From the NCBI GenBank assembly GCA_014859835.1, contig JACZKW010000040.1:1-9776 (forward strand): a stretch of 9,776 nucleotides of DNA, read 5' to 3'. Of the stretch, positions 1-5,496 are shown piece by piece. The translations under genes were made by a program, and so were the position numbers. The notes beneath the pieces were generated by a model. It made no database searches. It was given only the letters and a program-made list of their open reading frames with translations, and was not told where the DNA came from. How positions within the stretch are numbered: the stretch's first letter is position 1; every line of letters begins with the position of its first letter. This DNA comes from UBA9653 sp014859835. Lineage in GTDB: Archaea > Thermoplasmatota > Thermoplasmata > UBA10834.

Positions 1-2242
1 TGCCTATACGACTATAGGAGCGAGCGTTCCAGAGAGGTATGGCCACCGAATCGATGATACCGCCCTCGTCATCGTAGAGCGTGAACACCTGTAACTTGTA
101 CAACGAGATCAACGGAGTCAAATAGAACCCCCCCGACGGGATCCAGACATCAGGGAACGTGAAAATGAGTGTAGACCCGCTATAGAGCGTCCAGTCGCCT
201 ATGTTAATGGGCACCGGTCCAGTGTTGTACAGCTCGACCCAATCATTGGTAATGGAAGGTTGAGTCGAATATAGTTCATTTATCAGAATCCCGCCGAACT
301 CTCTAGTGCCAAGCGATGCGCGTGTGGACACCATCGAGGATACAACATCCTGAGCATTCTGCCAATCTCTAGACATGAATGTGATCGGATATATCGCATC
401 CGACTCGAGGCCAAGCATCGAGAAGGATGCGTTGACCTCGATGCAGTAATGATCCAAAGCTGCGTCCGCCGGGCCCAGCCAGATCCATCCGCTTTCGGCA
501 TAGGCATATGCTGACGCATTCAGTATGCGACCGCTCTTCCCAACGATCGTTATGGATATCTCCGAGCCTCCGATATAGAACCCGGTCGATGCGTTCCGGT
601 CGACATCGATGAAGATGAACGCGGAATCCGCGCCGAACTTGGGCTCATGCCCTGTAGCGTTCGGCAGGTCTCCGCTAGGGACTTCTTCTGTCTCCCAGCG
701 ATCGATCGCACCGGGCATCCCCGCGCCGCCGAGCATCCTGCCGTCGACGGACATGAAGAAAGACGCGAACTCGGAACTCGTGGAGACCTTGACGGTTGAT
801 ATATCAACATTCTGCTTGTTCGTCTGGTTCGTTCCATCCATCGTGACATCGTCAGAAGGGTCGATGGAGGGCAATCTCAGGTCCCAGTCGCCGAAGGCCC
901 CATCGATCGACACATCAAACGGTACCACTCCGACATATGATACGAGTGAATCAGTCTGATACGATTCGATGTTGATGGTCGAGTTCCTATCCAGTATCAG
1001 CCCGTTCGTAGATGAAAGACCGATCCCGATCGAATCGCCCCACGCCTCCTGAGGCATCGTCACGGCGATCTCTAGAGAGACCGTCCTTCCTCTGCCGATG
1101 TCCATCCCGCGGTCGAAAGTGACATTGGGACCTTCGCCCGTCGCGAAGACATCCTTGCCCGAGAGCACGGATATCTCCGAGACTTCCGCGTTGCCCATGA
1201 GCTCGAAGTTCATGCCCATCAGCCTCACGGAAGAACCCTTGTTCGTTATCGAGATCGTGAGCATGCGTTCGTCGGTCAGACCAGATGTCACTTGAGGAGC
1301 CTTATGGAACTGCATTATCTGGAGAGCTGGTCCGCTGGATGCGAAATTGGCATCGGACCAATCATCCGGCATATCCGTGTGCCTGGTGCATAATGCGAAT
1401 ACGGAACTTGAGTCGGTCATCACGTCGGTGCTCAGTTCCAACTCACCACCCTTGAAAGCGATGAGCGGTCTGGACATCAGCTCGAAGCCTGCGTAATCGT
1501 CCCGGTCTGCGCTCTCGTCAAAGATGTATGTCGATTGGAGTTCTGCCACACCGTCCCAGCCGACTATCGCCACCATCGCATCCGCGCCGATGCCGTGCAC
1601 TGAATAGCCGGTCGACGAAAGGCCGTCCACATCCATGAGGAAGAAGTATCCGTCCGCACCCTGGTCCGCACCGTTGAGTATCGTGCCCGATGTTGACAGG
1701 TAGAAGTATGTCCTCTGAGAGTCCGCCTTCACAGCGTACTCAGCTATCGCGACGTCGGGGTTCTCGGAGCTAGGGACATCGTCGTACACGGATGCCTTCA
1801 ACCAATCCATGAAGTAACCGTCGATCTCTATCTCAGATGGCGGGAACGTGTATACCAGCGCGTAAGGTATGGATAGCATCACCAGGACCATGAACGAGAC
1901 GATGAGCAGCTTCTTCTTCGGAGAGCCCGGTGGATGCCTGAGCTCCCTGGACCCAATCGACAGGCGGAAGCCGTTCACCGCACCTGCGCCGTTCACGAAA
2001 CCGTCGGTCAACCCATCCGCCTTTCCATTCGTGAGGCCGGAGTAACGTCCGTTTCTGCTGCCGTTCGTCAGGCCGTTGGTGAGACCGTTCGTGAGTCCGT
2101 TTGTGCGACCTTGACCGTTGGTCTTGCCGACTTGATGGATGTGATCACGGCTCTCGCTGGAGCCGTTGGTGAATCCCCGTGATTGGGAACGCGTTGGGGA
2201 ATTCGCGCGTCCACTGTTGCTGTTTCTCTTGCGCACCTTCAT
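1..2242 (-). CDS. Membrane-anchored surface protein with TNG repeats, duplicated beta modules and lamin-tail domain (3' partial)
   Basis: The frame is open from the ATG at 2240-2242 to the left edge, giving 747 residues with no stop, so the C-terminus is missing. The start is supported by GGGAG six bases upstream (2249-2253). Residues 1-108 are hydrophilic and basic, with Thr-Asn-Gly repeats densest at 41-61. Residues 112-133, after a Lys triplet, form one membrane span, so the tail should be cytoplasmic and the remainder outside. Two related modules follow (about 136-245 and 443-590). Each opens with I-D-G-x-F-x-D-W and contains D-V-D-x3-S-T-G, resembling CBM9/DOMON-like sandwiches; that family assignment is inference. 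Residues 649-747 fit a lamin-tail domain (I-L-I-N-E-L-Y, D-W-V-E-L-Y-N, I-G-D-W-T-L). Lamin-tail domains occur on many secreted prokaryotic proteins. A role in surface adhesion or envelope structure is likely but unproven. Confidence 0.85.
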   Translation of the reverse strand, partial: MKVRKRNSNSGRANSPTRSQSRGFTNGSSESRDHIHQVGKTNGQGRTNGLTNGLTNGLTNGSRNGRYSGLTNGKADGLTDGFVNGAGAVNGFRLSIGSRELRHPPGSPKKKLLIVSFMVLVMLSIPYALVYTFPPSEIEIDGYFMDWLKASVYDDVPSSENPDVAIAEYAVKADSQRTYFYLSTSGTILNGADQGADGYFFLMDVDGLSSTGYSVHGIGADAMVAIVGWDGVAELQSTYIFDESADRDDYAGFELMSRPLIAFKGGELELSTDVMTDSSSVFALCTRHTDMPDDWSDANFASSGPALQIMQFHKAPQVTSGLTDERMLTISITNKGSSVRLMGMNFELMGNAEVSEISVLSGKDVFATGEGPNVTFDRGMDIGRGRTVSLEIAVTMPQEAWGDSIGIGLSSTNGLILDRNSTINIESYQTDSLVSYVGVVPFDVSIDGAFGDWDLRLPSIDPSDDVTMDGTNQTNKQNVDISTVKVSTSSEFASFFMSVDGRMLGGAGMPGAIDRWETEEVPSGDLPNATGHEPKFGADSAFIFIDVDRNASTGFYIGGSEISITIVGKSGRILNASAYAYAESGWIWLGPADAALDHYCIEVNASFSMLGLESDAIYPITFMSRDWQNAQDVVSSMVSTRASLGTREFGGILINELYSTQPSITNDWVELYNTGPVPINIGDWTLYSGSTLIFTFPDVWIPSGGFYLTPLISLYKLQVFTLYDDEGGIIDSVAIPLWNARSYSRIG
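1970..2170 (-). repeat. Thr-Asn-Gly repeat-coding segment
   Basis: This is residues 25-91 of the surface protein. The core at 2060-2104 encodes four consecutive TNG units separated by Leu (TNGLTNGLTNGLTNG). Flanking, looser copies read TNGSS, TNGQG, RNGR, TNGK and VNG. At the DNA level the 12-base units differ at third positions (ACA/ACG/ACC for Thr, GGA/GGT/GGC for Gly), so this is not a fresh slippage array. The segment lies before the membrane span and should be cytoplasmic. Confidence 0.8.
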
Positions 2243-2566
2243 TCATCTCTCCCTACGCAATGGTGCGTTTCCGCCATTCATACGGTGCGAACAACCTCCA
2301 TTCCCCCCAAAAGGTACAAATGCACCCGCTGAACGACTTCATGCCCTGCAATTAGCGCCGTGATGATATTATCAATCATTGGAGCTAGATTATAATATGC
2401 TTTCGCCTCCGAGCGACATCTGGGTGGGCTAATCAGCTGCTATTCGACGAGTTCGAGCATATCGACCCATAGGGTAGGGTCATCTCGTCGATGCGGAAGG
2501 CTGGAGCAAGGGTCCATGAAACATAAGTAGGTAAGGGGTTTCACAAGATCCCTGATCATCCGTGGA
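2243..2566. other. Intergenic region with nested hairpin and weak promoter candidate
   Basis: No convincing gene is present in these 324 bases. On the minus strand there is an AT-rich TATA-like stretch at 2389-2399 (ATTATAAT core) that could drive the surface-protein gene, with a leader of roughly 125 bases. A nested inverted repeat lies at 2444-2491. A short hairpin (CTGATC 2552-2557, GATCAG 2565-2570) overlaps the stop codon of the upstream 177-aa gene. No strong T-tract follows it on the minus strand, so it is a poor terminator candidate. Confidence 0.4.
2444..2491. repeat. Nested inverted repeat (possible structured RNA or operator)
   Basis: The outer arms TCGACGAG (2444-2451) and CTCGTCGA (2484-2491) are perfect 8-bp complements. 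The inner arms GACCC (2464-2468) and GGGTC (2477-2481) enclose an 8-base loop. The fold is asymmetric, with unpaired bases mainly on the 5' side. It sits between the 177-aa gene and the surface-protein gene, both on the minus strand, so it could be in a 3' or 5' untranslated region. No known RNA family was recognised. Confidence 0.35.
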
Positions 2567-3100
2567 TCAGATGGTGTCCGAGACAATCCATGTACCGAAG
2601 GACAGCACGTTATCGTTTTCGACCAATGTGGTCTCCAGCCCGATCACGTCGCCGATGGCGTACTCCGCAGATAGGTTCGTCGCGGAGGACACGGTCAATC
2701 TGAACTGCCCATGACTCACGTGGAGGAAGCCGTTGTGTTCTCCATTCAAATATGGCACATAGAACGAAGTCCCTTCGTTCGGGTCGGTCCATTTGTCGCT
2801 CATGTACGTGAAGTACAACATGGTAATGTAGATCGTCGATGAACCTATCGTGTAGGTGTTGGTCTGGTACATATCCACAATCCTGTCGCTCACGGACTTC
2901 TTGTTCCCTAATTCCCATCCATCAGGCATGGTCAGATACTGGTTGTATGTCACGCTGGCGGTCGAGTTCTCGAGTTCGTCGAACAGCTTCGTGAAGCCAC
3001 CAGCGCTTCTGATACCACCGGCAGCTATCATTACGACCGCGACCATCAAGGTGGCTGCCACAACCAGCACCACCATTATCGTGAGAATCTTCTTCTCCAT
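2567..3100 (-). CDS. Hypothetical single-anchor extracytoplasmic protein, 177 aa
   Basis: I do not recognise the family. Residues 1-4 (MEKK) followed by a long hydrophobic run, about 5-29, form an N-terminal signal anchor or uncleaved signal peptide, so residues 30-177 should lie outside the cell. That part alternates polar and aromatic or aliphatic residues, suggesting beta structure, and is Thr/Ser/Tyr rich with no cysteine. It has two N-glycosylation sequons (N45-S-T47 and N142-L-S144), consistent with an archaeal surface location. The ATG at 3098-3100 has GAGGAG at 3111-3116, a 10-base spacer (8 if GAGGAGTG pairs). The gene has its own promoter candidates and a leader of roughly 100 bases. 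It lies in the same orientation as the large surface protein downstream, but the gap of more than 300 bases argues against one tight operon. Confidence 0.75.
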   Translation of the reverse strand: MEKKILTIMVVLVVAATLMVAVVMIAAGGIRSAGGFTKLFDELENSTASVTYNQYLTMPDGWELGNKKSVSDRIVDMYQTNTYTIGSSTIYITMLYFTYMSDKWTDPNEGTSFYVPYLNGEHNGFLHVSHGQFRLTVSSATNLSAEYAIGDVIGLETTLVENDNVLSFGTWIVSDTI

Positions 3101-3129
3101 TTATTGCACACTCCTCGTTCATTTCTCAG

Positions 3130-3141
3130 CTTCCGCGGAAG
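3130..3141. promoter_or_regulatory. Perfect 12-bp palindrome, candidate operator
   Basis: CTTCCGCGGAAG is fully self-complementary. It lies 30 bases upstream of the ATG of the 177-aa gene and downstream of both TATA candidates, so a protein bound here could block transcription or elongation. A role is inferred from position and symmetry only. Confidence 0.35.
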
Positions 3142-3223
3142 GGAGAGACTTGGTGCCGATATCATTGCCCAGCGCACGCTGGTCCATCCCTTCTGCTCGG
3201 CGTCTTATTAATCGAGTTATTGG

Positions 3224-3249
3224 TATATAATTATTTGGTCAGTTTTATA
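3224..3249 (-). promoter_or_regulatory. Tandem TATA-box candidates for the 177-aa gene
   Basis: Read on the minus strand, TATAAAA occupies 3243-3249 and TTATATA occupies 3224-3230. Archaeal start sites usually lie about 25 bases downstream, predicting starts near 3219 and 3200 and a leader of roughly 100-120 bases before the ATG at 3100. Two boxes this close suggest alternative start sites, or that only one is used. Confidence 0.45.
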
Positions 3250-3314
3250 GATAATACTGGCTCCCCGGCCACCGCGTGCTATGCGCCTACGCGTGGACAC
3301 GCGAGGAGAACAGC

Positions 3315-3354
3315 GTGAAAATAATAAAGGTCCAAGCGGCGCCCATCACGCCGC
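3315..3354 (-). terminator. Hairpin plus T-rich tract, possible minus-strand terminator
   Basis: On the minus strand a perfect 6-bp GC stem with a 7-base loop (plus-strand arms 3336-3341 and 3349-3354) is followed within a few bases by the T-rich tract CCTTTATTATTTTC (3315-3328). It lies about 245 bases beyond the zinc-ribbon gene stop, which is far for that gene's terminator. Archaeal termination depends mainly on the T-tract; the hairpin may be incidental. Confidence 0.3.
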
Positions 3355-3430
3355 CGTTTGGCACATGAGCAACACTTCCCCACCACACCATCCGAAAGAG
3401 CTGCTTCCAATTGCGTGCTAAAATCCGAAT

Positions 3431-3531
3431 CGGTGCTATCGTATTTCAAGCATTGTGCATTTGGTTCATAAGAGGGGCGTTCACATGGTACGAATATCGG
3501 CAAGGACCATGAGCATTGTACGATAATCGTA
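3431..3531. repeat. TACGA-type inverted repeats
   Basis: A perfect palindrome with a 1-base centre, TACGATAATCGTA, lies at 3519-3531. Exactly 30 bases upstream, at 3489-3501, a similar element reads TACGAATATCGGC, sharing TACGA-N3-TCG. A third half-site, TCGTA, lies at 3439-3443. The repeated motif and near three-helical-turn spacing look like a regulator binding array, but no promoter is obvious beside it. Confidence 0.35.
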
Positions 3532-3597
3532 TCGAAATGAGGCACAGGATTGGAGAAGGATCAAAAGGTTTCGATGAAAGAGTTTTCGATAGTCCGT

Positions 3598-4434
3598 TCA
3601 ATCGCAGGATGCTTCGGCCGATTGCTTCATGCCCATGAACAGGAGCAGGACGCCCACGATCAACGCGATCAAGAACCCGCCCGCGACTGCGCCTTTCGAG
3701 TCCTGCAGGGCAGAGTTGATCGGGTCCCACATGACCATGACGATCAGCGCGAATATTGCGAACAGGAATATCGAGAGCATCATGCTGGGCATGATGCTCG
3801 GCAACTCCTTCCCGCCTGAGAGCGCCTTCTTGATCAGCATGAACGCGAGTATCCCTGCGAACAACAATACGACAGGTATTGCGATGAACAGTCCGAGGTT
3901 GTCCTCGATCGGTGGCACCCATCCCCAATACCAGTCGATCATGAGAGCGACCTGAGCACCTATGATGCCCAGGATGATCAGCGCGACGCCGATCACACGG
4001 AAGTCCATGATGCTCGCCGGAAGGTCCGCCATGAGAGGCACATGACCCTTCGGCTTCGGCTTCGCCTTCGGCTTCGCCGCGGGCGTCGGTTTTGGCTTAG
4101 CCTTGACCGCAGCCTTCATCGGGACGGGTTCATCTTCAGAGACATCCTCCTTGAAGACTTGCTTCTCCTCGACCTCGATGACCTCTTCGATCTCCTCTTC
4201 TTCGAACTCCGCACCGCATTTTGGACAGCTAGTGATAGAGAGACCTACAGCCGCGCCGCAAACGGGGCATGCGACTTCTTCATCGACAGCTTCGGACTGT
4301 GCCGCAGCTGCACTGACCTGTTCTTCTTCAGAGTCATCGAATTCGGCACCACAGTGCGGACACGATGGTACTTCAAGACCCACATTCTTCCCGCAAACGG
4401 GGCATGCTACCTCTTCCTCATTCTTCTTAGCCAA
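3598..4434 (-). CDS. Double zinc-ribbon protein with four membrane segments
   Basis: With a TTG start at 4432-4434 the product is 278 aa. GAGGTG at 4441-4446 lies six bases before that TTG. The upstream GTG (4441-4443, 281 aa) sits inside this ribosome-binding site and is less likely. Using the TTG numbering, two similar units carry CPVCG...CPxCG pairs: C11, C14, C25, C28 and C56, C59, C70, C73. Each probably binds one zinc. A Glu-rich stretch (about 77-99) and a Lys/Pro/Ala linker (about 110-130) follow, then four hydrophobic spans (about 144-166, 181-201, 214-236, 248-269). The zinc-ribbon head and charged linker should face the cytoplasm. Zinc-ribbon heads fused to membrane domains are common in archaea and their partners are mostly unknown. 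I cannot assign a function beyond a zinc-binding membrane protein, perhaps a scaffold or sensor. Confidence 0.85.
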   Translation of the reverse strand: MAKKNEEEVACPVCGKNVGLEVPSCPHCGAEFDDSEEEQVSAAAAQSEAVDEEVACPVCGAAVGLSITSCPKCGAEFEEEEIEEVIEVEEKQVFKEDVSEDEPVPMKAAVKAKPKPTPAAKPKAKPKPKGHVPLMADLPASIMDFRVIGVALIILGIIGAQVALMIDWYWGWVPPIEDNLGLFIAIPVVLLFAGILAFMLIKKALSGGKELPSIMPSMMLSIFLFAIFALIVMVMWDPINSALQDSKGAVAGGFLIALIVGVLLLFMGMKQSAEASCD

Positions 4435-4440
4435 TAAAGT

Positions 4441-4446
4441 CACCTC
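4441..4446 (-). promoter_or_regulatory. Ribosome-binding site deciding the zinc-ribbon start
   Basis: GAGGTG on the minus strand lies six bases before TTG-GCT-AAG-AAG. It matches the anti-Shine-Dalgarno end of archaeal 16S rRNA and favours the TTG start at 4434 over the GTG inside it. Confidence 0.6.
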
Positions 4447-4490
4447 ACGAGGGGTTCGATTGGGACAGATTGGAACTATCGGTTTCTTCG

Positions 4491-4498
4491 TTTAAATA
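4491..4498 (-). promoter_or_regulatory. TATA box of the zinc-ribbon gene
   Basis: TATTTAAA on the minus strand is a good archaeal TATA box. With a start site about 25 bases downstream, near 4468, the leader would be roughly 30 bases and would include the GAGGTG ribosome-binding site. Confidence 0.55.
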
Positions 4499-4584
4499 GG
4501 TTCCGTTAAGATGTACTGGCTCGCGACAAGCCAGATATCCGAATGATCCATTGCAGGCATACTGGCGGGCAATTCATGACAAAC

Positions 4585-4594
4585 AGATATATGC
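4585..4594 (+). promoter_or_regulatory. TATA box candidate of the DUF1616 gene
   Basis: AGATATATGC on the plus strand contains a TATATA-like core about 40 bases before the TTG at 4629. A start site near 4616 would give a very short leader. It is about 85 bases from the divergent TATA box at 4491-4498, so the two promoters do not overlap but could share a regulator. Confidence 0.4.
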
Positions 4595-4628
4595 AGGTAG
4601 TCATTTCCCGAAAAGAGGCTGACGGACT

Positions 4629-5489
4629 TTGCAGGATAACGGTGACATGCTCAACCGCCTCGTCGCATTCATGGAGACGGATAACGGCCAGAGGATCTCG
4701 GTCGTGACCTTCTCAGTGCTTGCTACTCTGATACTTCTGACGATGCCAGGGACCATGGCCTCGATAATATTCGGTATGCCGCTGATATTCTTCGTCCCTG
4801 GATTCGCGGTCACCCGGATATTCTTCTGGAAAGGCACATCGATTGAAGAGAAGTTCGCTCTCAGCCTGGGATTGAGCATAATAGTAGTGATCATCCTCGC
4901 ACTAATCCTGGTGCTCACGCCCATATCATTGTATTCGAGCAGCACGCAGGGGTCCTTGGTAGTATTCACGATCGGTGCGGTCGCATTTGAGATGCTCAAG
5001 AACCGCAAGGGCGCGAAGAGCGAGAAGCCCGAGGTGCAGACGAGAGTGGAGAAGACCGAGTCGTTCAAGTTGGACAAGGTCGTCGCGGTGATGATCGGGA
5101 CCGCCCTGGTGGTTTCCGGCATATGCCTCGCGCTGATCATCACTGCAGAGTATCCTTCACGCACATACTTCGCGATGACCGAGGATGGCAGCGCGAACAT
5201 CAACAGCACCAGGGAGCTCGGGTCGACGATAACATTGACGATCGAGATGCACAATGGAGAGGATGGCACGATGGGTTTCTCCTTGGAATCCTACGGCTCC
5301 AACATAAGCGATGAAGCTCACACTTGGCACAATCATACGATGAGCGAAGGCGATACTTGGGAAAAGGATGTGTCGTTCCTGCTTGATCAAACGGGTATCG
5401 TCCGACTCGATTTCAACCTGTATATCCAGCCGATCGGAGGGGACGCTTACCTCTACGGAAACCTTCATATCTGGCTCTTGGTAGAATAA
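4629..5489 (+). CDS. DUF1616 family membrane protein, 286 aa
   Basis: The segment around residues 47-98 (P-x-I-F-F-V-P-G-F-A, then I-E-E-K-x-A-L-S-L-G-L-S) matches the archaeal DUF1616 family as I know it. The N-terminal half has about four hydrophobic spans (23-39, 43-66, 76-99, 107-123), a short charged linker (124-150), then a fifth span (about 151-173). The C-terminal part, 174-286, should be extracytoplasmic. It reads as the usual DUF1616 beta domain with a tyrosine-containing segment after the last span and the phrase I-x-x-H-N-G-E. It has sequons at N192-S-T, N225-I-S and N235-H-T. The start is TTG at 4629, with AGAGG 10 bases upstream. The ATG at 4647 is a real alternative, because the predicted start site near 4616 leaves little leader. 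The family has no established function; some members sit beside envelope genes. It diverges from the zinc-ribbon gene and converges on the permease pair. Confidence 0.82.
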   Translation: MQDNGDMLNRLVAFMETDNGQRISVVTFSVLATLILLTMPGTMASIIFGMPLIFFVPGFAVTRIFFWKGTSIEEKFALSLGLSIIVVIILALILVLTPISLYSSSTQGSLVVFTIGAVAFEMLKNRKGAKSEKPEVQTRVEKTESFKLDKVVAVMIGTALVVSGICLALIITAEYPSRTYFAMTEDGSANINSTRELGSTITLTIEMHNGEDGTMGFSLESYGSNISDEAHTWHNHTMSEGDTWEKDVSFLLDQTGIVRLDFNLYIQPIGGDAYLYGNLHIWLLVE

Positions 5490-5496
5490 TGGGGCA

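Larger units (their letters stand above)
3101..3597. other. Long intergenic region rich in regulatory-looking sequence
   Basis: These 497 bases hold no ORF I can support. In order they contain the ribosome-binding site and leader of the 177-aa gene, a 12-bp palindrome (3130-3141), two TATA boxes on the minus strand (3224-3230 and 3243-3249), a GC-rich stretch with ACGCG words (3272-3303), a hairpin followed by a minus-strand T-rich tract (3315-3354), and TACGA-type inverted repeats (3431-3531). Just after the zinc-ribbon gene stop, the minus strand also has short T-runs (3555-3590) of the kind that end archaeal transcripts. Confidence 0.5.

Noticed and set aside
609..959. Plus-strand frame of 116 codons
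   Set aside because: It is antisense to the lamin-tail surface protein, whose uninterrupted 747-codon frame shows clear domains.
3290..3303. CGCGTG-GA-CACGCG inverted repeat
   Set aside because: The 2-base centre leaves at most a 5-bp RNA stem. It sits in a GC-rich ACGCG stretch and no T-tract follows, so it is weak evidence for any element.
3279..3545. 88-codon minus-strand frame starting with GTG in the long intergenic region
   Set aside because: It has no ribosome-binding site, an odd Cys/Arg-rich composition, and overlaps hairpins and repeats. It looks like chance.
4042..4098. Tandem GGCTTCG-like DNA repeat
   Set aside because: It is explained by the Lys-Pro-Ala linker coding of the zinc-ribbon protein, not an independent repeat element.
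4451..4470. GGGTTCGATT resembling a tRNA T-loop
   Set aside because: No acceptor, D or anticodon arms surround it, and it lies in the leader of the zinc-ribbon gene.
4601..5269. 222-codon minus-strand frame antisense to the DUF1616 gene
   Set aside because: It is a shadow of a gene with clear family motifs, membrane segments and sequons on the other strand.
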